A DNA stretch of 64,000 bases, from contig JBBRYA010000005.1 of assembly GCA_038238015.1 (NCBI GenBank), positions 33,201 through 97,200 of the forward strand, in the 5' to 3' direction. Each line of letters starts with the position of its first letter. Within the stretch, counting starts at the first letter, position 1. Under the pieces are notes generated by a model that worked only from the letters and a program-made list of their open reading frames with translations, had not been told where the DNA came from and did no database searches. Origin of the DNA: DASQFQ01 sp038238015. Lineage in GTDB: Bacteria; Actinomycetota; Thermoleophilia; Solirubrobacterales; Solirubrobacteraceae. Below are positions 7,899 to 16,526 of the stretch, piece after piece. Position numbers and translations under genes: made by a program.

Positions 7899-8137
7899 CG
7901 GGGCTCCACTGTCTGGCCGCGGACGGCGGCAAGGTCGTCGAGTAGCGCCGCGTCGGCGGGGCTCTCGCTCAAGATGCGCTCGATCGCCGCGCCGCTCGCC
8001 CACCTCGGTCGGTCGAGCGGGACCAGCTCGGCGACCGGCCGCCGATTCACGCTGATTCGCAACCGCTCCCCCGCTTCAACCCTGCGCAGCACGTCGGCCG
8101 TGTGATTGCGCAGATCGCGCGACGAAACATCGGTCAT
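7895..8137 (-). CDS. Phd/YefM-type antitoxin
   Basis: The product is 80 aa. The N terminus (MTDVSSRDLRNHTADVLRRV) is the typical Phd/YefM start (SxxExRxxxxxxLxxV), followed by RISVNRRPVAELVPLD, a well known antitoxin beta-hairpin. The tail is the toxin-binding part. It is translationally coupled to the PIN gene. The region upstream is shared with the repeat element at 8177. Confidence 0.88.
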   Translation of the reverse strand: MTDVSSRDLRNHTADVLRRVEAGERLRISVNRRPVAELVPLDRPRWASGAAIERILSESPADAALLDDLAAVRGQTVEPR

Positions 8138-8176
8138 GCTCCGAATGTATCACAACTGCTACGCCTTCCACACACG

Positions 8177-8232
8177 ATTCGTAAGCAATCTTGATCTCCG
8201 CCACAGGAATGGTCCCCACCCTGGACTCATGG
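8177..8232 (+). repeat. 56-bp repeat element, copy 1 (copy 2 at 17857)
   Basis: This 56-bp stretch matches 17857-17912 at 47 of 56 positions without gaps, including TTCGTAAGC, CAGGAA and GGTCCCCA followed by CCTGG. It ends with TCATGG, which gives the start of a 40-codon ORF here. Similarity continues into the ORF. See the finding on the paired loci. Confidence 0.7.
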
Positions 8233-8351
8233 GTCGAATGGAACTTGTTCCGGAGCGCAACACGGATGGCACCGTCGTGCTCCGCGCGGTCGGGGTCGGA
8301 CCGGTGGAGCGGCTGCGGCGATTCCTGCGCCGGCTCACCGCCAGCTTCTGA
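8229..8351 (+). CDS. 40-aa mini-ORF with a paralogue at 17871-18032
   Basis: The peptide contains VPERNTDGTVVLRAVGVGPV followed by ERLRRFLRRL. The locus near 17.9 kb encodes IPERRGDGSVVLRAVEVGPV and ERLRRLLRRL. DNA differences between the two fall mostly in third codon positions (CTC/CTG, GCG/GCC, GGA/GGG, GTG/GTC), which argues that this frame is or was translated. The peptide is basic and amphipathic at its end. A GGA sits 4 bases before the ATG, so the ribosome site is weak. The stop is 6 bases from the stop of the NlpC/P60 gene on the other strand. Confidence 0.5.
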   Translation: MGRMELVPERNTDGTVVLRAVGVGPVERLRRFLRRLTASF

Positions 8352-8357
8352 TCGGCC

Positions 8358-9395
8358 TCACACTCGCCGCGCGCCGACGTAGCGCGAACCCCAGTACGCC
8401 CCGCTGATCGTGTGCTCCATGACGCCATGGGTCGTGGCCGAGATCGCGGTGGAGCTGGAGGTCGCGATGCCCACGTGCGAAGCGCCGGGGCCGCTCGCGT
8501 TGAAGAACACGAGATCGCCCGCCTGGATGCTCGCGCGGCTGACCGGCGCGCCCACGCCGAACTGCGCGAAGCTCGTGCGCGGCAGCGTGATGCCGGCCTG
8601 CCTGAAGGCGTAGACCATCAGACCGGAGCAGTCGAAGCCGCCGGGTGAGATACCGGCCGAAGCGTACGGCGTGCCGATCATCGCGCGAGCGGCGGAGATG
8701 GCCGAGCCGCCGCCTCCGCCCGCCCTCGGCGCCGGTCCGCCCGCGCCCGGCAGCCCGAGCGCTGCGAGCGTCGCGGGCCCGACCACGCCGTCGACCTCGA
8801 GGCCGTTGCGAGCCTGGAACGCGCGCACCGCGGCCCGGGTCTGGGGGCCGTAGCCGCCGTCGGCCGGGAGGCCGAGCTTGGACTGGATGGTGATGGTGAC
8901 CTCGCGGGAGGGTGCCGGCCCGCCCGAGCCCGACGAACCGGACTGACCCCCGCCGCCCCGCAGCGCCGCCTGCGTGATCGGCCCGACGACGCCGTCCACT
9001 TCGAGCCCGTGCCCCGCCTGAAAGGCTCGCACCGCCCGCCGCGTCTCCGCACCGAACACCCCGTCCGCCGCGATCCCGAGCGCGCTCTGGGTCGCCACGA
9101 CCGCCGGCCCGCGGTCGCCCTTGCGCAGCATCCCCTCAAGCGCCGTGGCCGTCGCGTGGGTGTGCGCGGTCGCGGTCTCCTGTGCAAGCGGCGCGAGCAC
9201 GGTCGTCGCCGCCAGCGCCAGGCCGACCTTGCGTGCGACCGGGAGGTTCGCCCGTCGTGCCGCCTCGCGCTCGCGGCGGTGCTTCGAGCGCAGCAGCGAC
9301 CGCTCCCACAGCTCGTGACAACCCAGGTCCCGCCGGCCCGGGGGGAGGGCGAGGATCGCCCAACCGTCGTCGTGCACAGCCTGGCTGAGGCTCAT
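8358..9395 (-). CDS. Secreted NlpC/P60 peptidoglycan hydrolase with two PG-binding domains
   Basis: ATG 9395 is preferred (AAGGGG 9 bases upstream) over ATG 9413. The product is 345 aa. A long basic N-terminal stretch leads into a hydrophobic signal segment (VGLALAATTVLAPLA). Two PG_binding_1 repeats follow (LRKGDRGPAVVATQSALGI and a second ending EVDGVVGPATLAALGL). The C-terminal NlpC/P60 domain (about 225-345) has the catalytic Cys in GFDCSGLMVYAF and the His in GASHVGIA. It cuts peptide stems in the cell wall. Expression is probably controlled by the c-di-AMP riboswitch directly upstream. Confidence 0.93.
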   Translation of the reverse strand: MSLSQAVHDDGWAILALPPGRRDLGCHELWERSLLRSKHRREREAARRANLPVARKVGLALAATTVLAPLAQETATAHTHATATALEGMLRKGDRGPAVVATQSALGIAADGVFGAETRRAVRAFQAGHGLEVDGVVGPITQAALRGGGGQSGSSGSGGPAPSREVTITIQSKLGLPADGGYGPQTRAAVRAFQARNGLEVDGVVGPATLAALGLPGAGGPAPRAGGGGGSAISAARAMIGTPYASAGISPGGFDCSGLMVYAFRQAGITLPRTSFAQFGVGAPVSRASIQAGDLVFFNASGPGASHVGIATSSSTAISATTHGVMEHTISGAYWGSRYVGARRV

Positions 9396-9414
9396 CTCGT
9401 CCGTCCCCTTCATC

Positions 9415-9545
9415 CGGTCGGCCTACGAGGTGAGCTGACGGGCTCGCGCGATGCGCTACGCCGCTGAACACGGCGATTCGCCCCAGGACCGGCACAGAGC
9501 CGATCCGAGTGGTTCCCCCGCTCCCGCAACCCTGAGGCGACGGGA
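9415..9545 (-). ncRNA. c-di-AMP riboswitch (ydaO/yuaA class)
   Basis: On the minus strand, 5' to 3', the conserved blocks occur in order: GCGGGGGAACCAC (around 9520), GGGGCGAATC (9484-9475), then GAGCCCGTCAGCTCACCTCG and TAGGC (about 9446-9421). These match the ydaO consensus GGGGGACC, GGGGUGAAUCC and CCGUCAGCUNACCUCGUAGGC. It ends about 20 bases before the NlpC/P60 start. In actinobacteria this class usually turns off cell-wall hydrolase genes when c-di-AMP is high. Recognition is by eye; a covariance-model search would confirm it. Confidence 0.9.
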
Positions 9546-9591
9546 CTCGGCCTATGTCTGAGGGCGTTATGACACCAGATCTGCTGAATGG

Positions 9592-11247
9592 ATGCGGTAC
9601 AAGTCGCGGCGGATGCAAACGCGACCGATACGCCTCGCCCCGACCAGCGACGTCTGGTGGAAGAACGCGGTCGTCTACTGCCTCGACGTCGAGACGTTCT
9701 TCGACTCCGACGGTGACGGCTGCGGTGACGTCGCCGGCCTGATCGAGCGCATCGACCACGTCGCCGAGCTCGGCGCCACCTGCCTGTGGCTGATGCCGTT
9801 CTATCCCACGCCCGGCCAGGACGACGGCTACGACATCACCGACTACCTCGGCGTCGACCCGAGCCTGGGCGACCTCGGCGACCTGGCCGAGGCGATCCGG
9901 CACGCGAAGGACCGCGGGCTGAGGGTCCTCGCCGACCTCGTCGTCAACCACACCTCGATCCAGCACCCATGGTTCCGCGCGGCTTGCGCTGATCGCGAAT
10001 CGCCCTTCCGCGCCTACTACCTGTGGTCCGACGATCCCGCACACGAGAGCGGGACCACCGAGGAGAACTGGACCTGGGACGAGCAGGCGGCGCAGTACTA
10101 CATGCACCGCTTCGCTCCGTTTCAGCCCGACCTGAACATCGTCAACCCGGCGATTCGCCACCAGATCGCGAAGATCGTCGGCTTCTGGCTCACGCTCGGC
10201 GTCTCGGGCTTCCGCATCGACGCCGTGCCGTTCATGTGCGAGGAGGTCGGGGACGGCCATCCGGACTCCGGCGAGGGAAAGCGGTGGCTGCATGCGCTGC
10301 GCGAATATGCCGGGCGCCGCCGCGGCGGATCGATGTTCATGGGCGAGGTCAACGTCGCGGAGGACGACCTCGCGTCCTACTTCGAGGACCAGGGCGACGC
10401 GCTGCACCTTCAGCTGGGCTTCCTGATCAACCAGCGGCTCTGGCTCTCGCTCGCCCGCGGCGAGGCGGCTCCGCTGGAAGACCTCATCCGCACCCTGCCG
10501 ATCCCGCCGCGCGACGCCGGCTGGGCGACCTTCCTGCGCAACCACGACGAGCTGACGCTCGACAAGCTGGAAAAATCAGAGCAAGAGGAGGTCTTCGCCG
10601 CCTTCGGGCCGGAGAAGGACATGCAGATCTACGGTCACGGCATCCGCCGCCGCGCCGCCTCGATGCTGGGCGGCGACGGGCCTCGTCTGCGGCTTGCGTG
10701 GTCGCTGATGTTCTCGCTCCCTGGAACTCCGGTGATGCTCTACGGCGACGAGATCGGGATGGGCGAGGACCTGGCGCTCGACGGGCGCATGAGCGTGCGC
10801 ACGCCGATGCAGTGGGCGCCGGGCCCGGGCGCCGGGTTCTCGACCGCGGCGCCTGACGAGCTCGTGCGCCCGCTCCCGCCGGGCGCCTTCGGGCCGGAGA
10901 ACGTCAGCGTCGACGCGCAGCGCCACAGCCCCGACTCGCTGCTCGCGTTCATGACGCGCCTGATCCACTCCCGGCGCGAGACCCCGGAGCTCGGCTTCGG
11001 CGTGAGCACCCTGATCGAGAACGAGCCGCCGGCGCTGTTCGCCCATCGCTGCGACTGGCAGGACTCGAGCGTGTTCACGGTCCACAACCTCTCGAGCGAG
11101 ACCGTCGCGGCGGAGCTCGACCTCGGCGATGACGTCGAGGGCGTCGAGGACCTGCTGGAGCTGCGCGACCACACGGTCGAGGGCGGCAAGCTGCGCGTCG
11201 AGCTCGGCGCCTACGGCTACCTCTGGCTGCGCGCCCGCAAGGCCTGA
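9592..11247 (+). CDS. GH13 alpha-amylase family enzyme (trehalose synthase-like)
   Basis: The start is ATG 9592 or, with a better fit to relatives, ATG 9613. The product is up to 551 aa. The (beta/alpha)8 barrel has the four GH13 regions: LADLVVNHTS, GFRIDAVPF (nucleophile Asp), FMGEVNV (acid Glu) and FLRNHDEL (third Asp). A C-terminal beta domain runs from about residue 460. VVYCLDVETFFDSDGDGCGD at the start is typical of the trehalose synthase/amylosucrase-like subfamily. There is no signal peptide, so it probably acts on intracellular maltose, trehalose or glycogen-derived sugars. Its 3' end overlaps the convergent SDR gene by 31 bp. Confidence 0.9.
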   Translation: MRYKSRRMQTRPIRLAPTSDVWWKNAVVYCLDVETFFDSDGDGCGDVAGLIERIDHVAELGATCLWLMPFYPTPGQDDGYDITDYLGVDPSLGDLGDLAEAIRHAKDRGLRVLADLVVNHTSIQHPWFRAACADRESPFRAYYLWSDDPAHESGTTEENWTWDEQAAQYYMHRFAPFQPDLNIVNPAIRHQIAKIVGFWLTLGVSGFRIDAVPFMCEEVGDGHPDSGEGKRWLHALREYAGRRRGGSMFMGEVNVAEDDLASYFEDQGDALHLQLGFLINQRLWLSLARGEAAPLEDLIRTLPIPPRDAGWATFLRNHDELTLDKLEKSEQEEVFAAFGPEKDMQIYGHGIRRRAASMLGGDGPRLRLAWSLMFSLPGTPVMLYGDEIGMGEDLALDGRMSVRTPMQWAPGPGAGFSTAAPDELVRPLPPGAFGPENVSVDAQRHSPDSLLAFMTRLIHSRRETPELGFGVSTLIENEPPALFAHRCDWQDSSVFTVHNLSSETVAAELDLGDDVEGVEDLLELRDHTVEGGKLRVELGAYGYLWLRARKA

Positions 11248-12221
11248 GCGGCGCCAGCGGTCAACCCGGCCGCCGCGGCGCCCAGCGCGCGCCGGTGCAT
11301 CGCCATCCAGAGCTGGGGCGAGCGGGCGTGGGCCTTGTCGTCGAAGGCGCCGTGCGCGCCTGGATCGCCGGGCGGCGGCGCGAACAGGTTGTCGGTGCGC
11401 TCCTGCGGGTCGATCGGCTGCTTCGCCTGCTGGGCCTTGATGTTCGTGCGCCCGAGGTAGCGGTCCATGAGCCCGGAGGCGAAGCGCTCGCCGAGGATCG
11501 TGTAGACGGTCGGGAAGCCCACCCACAGCTCGCGGCGCGGGTGCTCGGCGGCCCAGGCGATGGCGCGCGCGGCGACCTCGGGCTGGTAGATCGGCGGCAC
11601 CGGCTGGGGGTGGTGGTGCACGCGCGTCCGGACCCAGTCGAACTGCGGCGTGTTCACGCCCGGCAGCTGGACGAGCGACACCTTGACGTTCGAGCCCTCG
11701 TTCAGGAGCTCGGCGCGCAGCGAGTCGAGCGCCCCCTTGACCGCGTGCTTGGACGCGCAGTAGCTCGCCTGCAGGGGGATGCCGCGGCGCGAGAGCGCGG
11801 AGCCGACCTGGACGATGACGCCGCGGTCTCGCTCGCGGAAGCGGCGCAGCGCGGCCTGGATGCCGTGCATCGAGCCGAGGTAGGTCACCTCGGTCACGCG
11901 CTTGAGCTCCTCCGGCGTGCAGTCCCACAGCTCGGCGAGCACGGCGGCCATGGCCACGTTCACCCACACGTCGATCGGTCCGAGCTCGGCCTCGATGCGC
12001 GCGGCGGCGGCCTCGACCGCGGCGGCGTCGGCGACGTCGGCGGGCGCGACGCAGGCGCGCCGTCCGGCCGCCCGCACCTCGGCGGCGGCCGCGTTGAGCC
12101 GTTCCTCGCCGCGGGCGATCAGCCCGACGTCGGCGCCGCGGGCCGCGAGCTCGCGCACGGTTGCACGGCCGATGCCCGCAGAGGCACCGGTGACCACGAC
12201 GACCTTCCCCTCAAGTCCCAT
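11217..12221 (-). CDS. Short-chain dehydrogenase/reductase with C-terminal extension
   Basis: The start is ATG 12221 (MGLEGKVVVVTGASAGIG); a longer open frame upstream would swallow the neighbouring gene and is rejected. The product is 334 aa. It has the NAD(P) glycine motif TGASAGIG, a catalytic Ser region (VGSALSRRG) and YCASK. The usual NNAG motif is replaced by VNVAMA, a variant seen in this subgroup. About 90 residues after the SDR core (DRYLGRTNIKAQQA ... ARSQR) form an extension with unknown role. The substrate is unknown. Confidence 0.85.
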   Translation of the reverse strand: MGLEGKVVVVTGASAGIGRATVRELAARGADVGLIARGEERLNAAAAEVRAAGRRACVAPADVADAAAVEAAAARIEAELGPIDVWVNVAMAAVLAELWDCTPEELKRVTEVTYLGSMHGIQAALRRFRERDRGVIVQVGSALSRRGIPLQASYCASKHAVKGALDSLRAELLNEGSNVKVSLVQLPGVNTPQFDWVRTRVHHHPQPVPPIYQPEVAARAIAWAAEHPRRELWVGFPTVYTILGERFASGLMDRYLGRTNIKAQQAKQPIDPQERTDNLFAPPPGDPGAHGAFDDKAHARSPQLWMAMHRRALGAAAAGLTAGAAQALRARSQR

Positions 12222-12279
12222 GGCGGATACCTGCCCAGCAGGGCACGGCTCTAGTCGCCGGAGACGAGTCGCGACGCCC

Positions 12280-12615
12280 TCACCCCGCGTGAGCCGCCAG
12301 TGACCCCTTGCTCTCCTCGCCCTGCGCCAGGGCCTCGTACACCACGATGTCCGGCGGCTCGGAGAGCAGCTCGTCGGCGCGCTGGAGCACCGCGGCGATG
12401 TGGTCGCTGCCGAGGTGGGCGTTGAGCTTCTCCTGGGACTCCCAGCGCTCGACGAATGCGAAGCGCGTCTTGTCCGCGGCGCCCTGATGCAGCGAGTAGA
12501 GGATGCAGCCGTCCTCAGCATGGGTCGGCGCGACGAGCCCTCCGAGCGCGTCCCGGGTGTCGTCCTCCTTGCCCTCGCGGGCCTTCATCGAACCGATGAC
12601 GACGATCTCCGACAT
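12280..12615 (-). CDS. Antibiotic biosynthesis monooxygenase (ABM) domain protein
   Basis: The product is 111 aa, the usual size for a single ABM/YgiN dimeric alpha-beta barrel. Typical elements are IVVIGSMKAREGKEDD, DGCILYSLHQ and FVERWESQEKLNAHL. Family members are cofactor-free monooxygenases or quinol-oxidising proteins. It lies 58 bp upstream of the SDR gene on the same strand, so the two may form an operon, and it is divergent from the cupin gene. Confidence 0.85.
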   Translation of the reverse strand: MSEIVVIGSMKAREGKEDDTRDALGGLVAPTHAEDGCILYSLHQGAADKTRFAFVERWESQEKLNAHLGSDHIAAVLQRADELLSEPPDIVVYEALAQGEESKGSLAAHAG

Positions 12616-12665
12616 GCGACTCCCTCGTGTGGCTCAACCGTGCGTGCATGCTAAGACCACGAGCC

Positions 12666-13118
12666 ATGAGCGATTACACGGTCGTCAGCGCGGACGCTGT
12701 CGACGACGTCTACACCGGCACCACCGTCCCCGGCGAGTTCCGGCGCCTGACCGACGCCCTGGGCTGCGAGCAGGTCGCGCTGACGCTGATCCGCGTGCCT
12801 CCGCACAGCGACTTCGAGCAGGGCACGGGCCACTACCACGAGGGCCAGGAGGAGCTCTACGTGGTCACGCGCGGGACGCTGACCATGCGCTTCGGCGACG
12901 AGATCCAGGAGGTCGCAGCAGGCTCGGTTGCTCGCGTCGCCCCGATGACGCCGCGCTCGCACCGTAACGAGGGCGACGAGCCGGTCGAGATGTGGGCGGT
13001 GTCGCGCAAGATCGAGCAGGCTGACGCGACCAAGCTCGACGACTTCTGGGAGGCATCACCCGACGCGGCGCAGGAGCGGCCGGCGCCCGCAGGGGGCGCC
13101 GGCCACCCAGACTCCTAG
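12666..13118 (+). CDS. Small cupin-domain protein
   Basis: ATG 12666 is chosen because MSDYTVVSADAVDD is a natural start. The product is 150 aa. The cupin motif 1 is HYHEGQEELYVVTRGTLTMR, with two His and a Glu as metal ligands, and motif 2 is RVAPMTPRSHRNEGDEP. It is a single-domain beta-barrel of unknown ligand. Its stop overlaps the convergent VOC gene by 4 bases. Confidence 0.85.
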   Translation: MSDYTVVSADAVDDVYTGTTVPGEFRRLTDALGCEQVALTLIRVPPHSDFEQGTGHYHEGQEELYVVTRGTLTMRFGDEIQEVAAGSVARVAPMTPRSHRNEGDEPVEMWAVSRKIEQADATKLDDFWEASPDAAQERPAPAGGAGHPDS

Positions 13119-13543
13119 ACCCCCGCCATCTCCCGCACCTGCGTCAGGCGGATGTGGTTCCCCGACGGGTCGCGGAACGCGGAGTCGATGCCGTAGGGGC
13201 GCTCCTCGGGCTCCTCGCTGAACTCGACGCCGCGGCCCTTCAGCTCCTCGTAGTCGGCCCTGCAGTCGTCGGTGGCGAGGAAGATCGTCCCCGCGAAGCC
13301 CTTCGCCATCAGGCTGCGCGTCTCCTCGGCCGTCTCGGTGTCCATGACGGGCTCGCCGGGGATGGCCATCAGGACGATCGTGACGTCGGTCTGGCCCACG
13401 GGGCCGACCGCCAGCCAACGGAAGTTGCCCATCTCGGGCACGGTCACGTCGGAGCGGACCTCCATGCCGAGCTTCTCGGTGTAGAAGGCGAGTGCCTCGG
13501 CCTGGTCGTGCACCCACAGCTGTGCGCTGGCGATCCTGTACAT
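13115..13543 (-). CDS. VOC/glyoxalase-like protein
   Basis: The product is 142 aa with two beta-alpha-beta-beta-beta units: SAQLWVHDQAEALAFYTEKL in the first and FRDPSGNHIRLTQV in the second. This is the small stand-alone VOC type often found beside an AraC regulator, as here (the AraC gene ends 40 bp upstream). It could be a dioxygenase, isomerase or resistance protein; the substrate is unknown. Confidence 0.88.
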   Translation of the reverse strand: MYRIASAQLWVHDQAEALAFYTEKLGMEVRSDVTVPEMGNFRWLAVGPVGQTDVTIVLMAIPGEPVMDTETAEETRSLMAKGFAGTIFLATDDCRADYEELKGRGVEFSEEPEERPYGIDSAFRDPSGNHIRLTQVREMAGV

Positions 13544-13582
13544 GGTGGTCCTCCTGGGTCGACTGATCTGGTGTCGACCACG

Positions 13583-14017
13583 CTAGCCCTGCGTCGGCAC
13601 CGTGTCTTCTCGAAACGTGCGGCGTTGCGGGCGGCTGTAAGCGCGTAGGACGCAGGTCGGGACCAGCGCGTGCTGGGCCGCGGCCGGGAACTTCGCGCGG
13701 TAGGCGGTGGGGGAGGCGCCGAAGGTGCGCGTGAAGCTGGTGGTGAAGGAGCCGACGCTCTGCAATCCGACCGAGAAGCAGATGTCCGCGACCGAGCGGT
13801 CGGTCATCCGCAGCAGCGCCGCGGCCCGCTCGAGGCGTCGGGTCAGCAGGTAGGCGTGGGGCGACTCGCCGAACGCGCGGCGGAACTCGCGGCTGAAGTG
13901 CGCTCGCGAGAGGCCGGCCGCGTGGGCGAGGTCGTCCACGCCCAGAGGCTCGAAGTAGCGGGCGTCGGCCAGGTCCTTGGCTCGCAGGAGGTGCCGGGCG
14001 GGCGGGACGAACGCCAT
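13583..14017 (-). CDS. AraC-family transcription regulator, DNA-binding domain only
   Basis: The product is 144 aa. Two helix-turn-helix units are seen: VDDLAHAAGLSRAHFSREFR and VADICFSVGLQSVGSFTTSF, with the family signature ending TFGASPTAYR. No effector domain is present. It starts 8 bases after the phosphotriesterase-like gene and is followed by the VOC gene, so it probably regulates this operon or the VOC partner. Confidence 0.9.
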   Translation of the reverse strand: MAFVPPARHLLRAKDLADARYFEPLGVDDLAHAAGLSRAHFSREFRRAFGESPHAYLLTRRLERAAALLRMTDRSVADICFSVGLQSVGSFTTSFTRTFGASPTAYRAKFPAAAQHALVPTCVLRAYSRPQRRTFREDTVPTQG

Positions 14018-14024
14018 GCGCCCC

Positions 14025-14984
14025 CTACCCGGCCAGCCACTTGCGCGGGTTCTCCTGGAACACGGTGGTGAACGCCGCGTCGTCCCACACGCCCTGCTCC
14101 TTCAGCCACGGCAGCACCTCGTCGAAGACGAGCGTCATCGACCAGTCGCGCACGAGCCCGGCCTCGATTAGCCCGGCGATCGCCTCCTGAGGGAACCAGT
14201 CGATCGTCGCGCAGAAGTCCTGGGAGATGAAGATGCGGTCGGCGTGGCCGCGGCGCAGCAGCTCGGCGGTGGTCGCGTTGCGCTTCTCCAGCGGCAGGTA
14301 GAGGTCCAGGCCGTAGCGATCCAGGCCGATCCAGACGCCGGCGTCGAGCAGGCCCTGGATGTAGTCGAGGTCGTCGGTGTCGCCGGTGTGGGCGATCTGG
14401 ATCTTCGACGGGTCGACGCCCTCCTCACGGAAGATCTCGACCTGGCGCGGGCCCGTGTTCGACGCCGGCCGCGAGTGGGCCATGATCGGCGCCCCGGTCT
14501 GCACGCTGGCGCGGGCGACGGCGCGGTGGATCTTCTCGACGTGCTCGGTCACGCCGGGCTCGTCGGCGGCGCACTTGAGGAACGCGGCCTTCAGGTCGGT
14601 GCCCTGGATGCCCGTCTGGATGTCCGCCACGAACAACTCGGCGATCTGGTCCTCGGAGCGGTTCTCGAAGTAGTGGGGGAGGTAGTCGTAGGTGTAGATG
14701 CCGGTGCAGGGGACGATCTGCACGCCGGTCTGCTCGGCGACCTTCGCCATGAAGTGCACGTCGCGGCCGCCGAACATCGCGGTCGGGTCGACGATCGTGC
14801 GCACGCCGCGGTCCTTGGCGGCGTTGACCGCCTCGAGCGCAGCGGCCATCTCCGCGTCGGCGTCGTACTGGCCGGGCCAGTTCTCGGCCACCGCCTCGTC
14901 GCGGAAGCGGACGTGCTCGTGGATCAGAACGGTCCCCAGCTCGCCGGCGTCCACCGGGCCCTGCACGGTCTGTACCTGCGCCAT
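14025..14984 (-). CDS. Phosphotriesterase-like lactonase (amidohydrolase superfamily)
   Basis: ATG 14984 follows GGGAGG, spaced 4 bases. The product is 319 aa. Binuclear metal ligands are visible: HEHVRF (HxH), a Lys in AAFLKCA (probably carboxylated), IMAHS, IAHTGDTDDLDYI and ISQDFC. Enzymes of this family open lactones, including acyl-homoserine lactones, or hydrolyse phosphotriesters. In an operon with an acyl-CoA ligase and an acyl-CoA dehydrogenase a lactone or ester intermediate in a degradation pathway is the likelier substrate (inference). Confidence 0.9.
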   Translation of the reverse strand: MAQVQTVQGPVDAGELGTVLIHEHVRFRDEAVAENWPGQYDADAEMAAALEAVNAAKDRGVRTIVDPTAMFGGRDVHFMAKVAEQTGVQIVPCTGIYTYDYLPHYFENRSEDQIAELFVADIQTGIQGTDLKAAFLKCAADEPGVTEHVEKIHRAVARASVQTGAPIMAHSRPASNTGPRQVEIFREEGVDPSKIQIAHTGDTDDLDYIQGLLDAGVWIGLDRYGLDLYLPLEKRNATTAELLRRGHADRIFISQDFCATIDWFPQEAIAGLIEAGLVRDWSMTLVFDEVLPWLKEQGVWDDAAFTTVFQENPRKWLAG

Positions 14985-15001
14985 CGGTCCTCCCTCTCGT
15001 C

Positions 15002-16525
15002 TCAGCGGAGCGGCTCGCCCCACTCGGTCTCGTCGCGCAGCTGGGCCTTGAGCACCTTGCCGCCCGGATTGCGCGGCAGCGGCTCCTTGCGCAGGGCGAC
15101 GTACTGCGGCACCTTGAAGTCGGCCACCCGCTCGCGCGCGTGGGCGAGCACTGCCTCGACGTCGACGGGCTCCTCGCCCGCCGGCACGATCACCGCGCCG
15201 ACCTTCTCGCCCATCATGTCGTCGGGCACGCCGAGGGCGGCGACCTCGCCTACGCCGGGCGCGCCGGCGACCGCGCTCTCGACCTCGATCGAGTACACGT
15301 TCTCGCCGCCGCGGTTGATCATGTCCTTCTTGCGATCGACGATGTAGAGCAGCCCGTCCTCGATGCGGCCGAGGTCACCGGTGTGCAGCCAGCCGTCGAC
15401 GAAGGTCTCGGCCGTCTCCTCCTCCTTGTTCCAGTAGCCCTGCACGACGTTCGGGCCGCGGACGAGCAGCTCGCCGACGCCGGTGTCCGGGTCGGGCTCG
15501 TCGATCGCGAGGTCGCAGACGGGCATCGCGAAGCCGACCGAGTCGGCGTGGTCGGTGGCCTCCTCGTGCGGGAGGTAGGTCGTCAGCGACGAGGTCTCCG
15601 TGAGGCCGAAGCCGTTGCCCACACGCGCCTTGGGGAACGCCTCGATGATCTTCTGCACCGCGGTGGCGGAGATCGGCGCGCCTCCGTAGGAGACGTACTT
15701 GACCGCGCTGAGGTCGGTGTCGGCGAACGCGGGGTGGCGGGTCAGTGCGTGGTAGATCGCCGGGACCGAGGTGAGCATGTCCACGCCCTCCTCGCCGGCG
15801 GTGCGCAGGAAGCCCTCGAGGTCCATCGGGTTGGTGGAGACGTACACGCGCGCGCCGAGCTCGTGGCAGACGATCAGCTGGCTGTTGCAGCCCGTGACGT
15901 GGAAGAGCGGCACGTTGATGATCGTCGCCAGGTCGTTGCCCGCGTCGCGGTCCACGCTGATGCAGCGCACGGCATTCTCGCTGTTGGTCAGGAAGTTCGC
16001 GTGCGAGGTCATCGCGCCCTTCGGGAACCCGGTGGTGCCGCTCGTGTAGAAGATCGCCGCGAGGTCGTCGGGGCCGAGGTCGTCGACCGTGACCGGCTCG
16101 CCGTCGGGCAGCTGCTCCCCGAACGTGAACGAGGCGCCGGAGTCCTCGACCACGTACTGCACCTCGGCGTCCTTAAAGCGCGTGTTGACCGGCACGACGA
16201 CCGCGCCCGCGAGCTGCGCGCCCCAGAACGCGAGCACCCAGTCGAGGCCGTTGGGGAGGCGCAGCGCGACGCGGTCCCCGCGCTCCACGCCCTCGCCGCG
16301 CAGCCCGCCGGCGACACGCGCGGCGCGATCCCAGAGCTCGCGGTAGCTGACCTTGTCGCCGCCGATCTCGGCGACGGCGAGGCCGTCGGGGTCGCGCTCG
16401 ACGGTGGCGCGCAGCATGTGCACGAGCGAGTCGGGCCGGCCGCTGTAGCGCGCGATCCCGTCGTCGCCGCGCTCGACGCCGGTGGTGTCGTAGGGGTTGT
16501 CCCCTCGGGGTGCGGGCTCGGGCAT
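15002..16525 (-). CDS. Acyl-CoA ligase (AMP-binding, ANL superfamily)
   Basis: ATG 16525 lies 1 base after the acyl-CoA dehydrogenase stop, with GAGGAG as its ribosome site. The product is 507 aa. The P-loop is FYTSGTTGFPKGAM, followed by GFGLTETSS, the hinge region LHTGDLGRIEDGLLYIVDRK and the catalytic Lys in NPGGKVLKAQL. It activates a carboxylic acid with ATP and CoA. The FadD-like sequence and neighbours suggest a medium- or aromatic-acid substrate. Confidence 0.93.
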   Translation of the reverse strand: MPEPAPRGDNPYDTTGVERGDDGIARYSGRPDSLVHMLRATVERDPDGLAVAEIGGDKVSYRELWDRAARVAGGLRGEGVERGDRVALRLPNGLDWVLAFWGAQLAGAVVVPVNTRFKDAEVQYVVEDSGASFTFGEQLPDGEPVTVDDLGPDDLAAIFYTSGTTGFPKGAMTSHANFLTNSENAVRCISVDRDAGNDLATIINVPLFHVTGCNSQLIVCHELGARVYVSTNPMDLEGFLRTAGEEGVDMLTSVPAIYHALTRHPAFADTDLSAVKYVSYGGAPISATAVQKIIEAFPKARVGNGFGLTETSSLTTYLPHEEATDHADSVGFAMPVCDLAIDEPDPDTGVGELLVRGPNVVQGYWNKEEETAETFVDGWLHTGDLGRIEDGLLYIVDRKKDMINRGGENVYSIEVESAVAGAPGVGEVAALGVPDDMMGEKVGAVIVPAGEEPVDVEAVLAHARERVADFKVPQYVALRKEPLPRNPGGKVLKAQLRDETEWGEPLR

Positions 16526-16526
16526 G

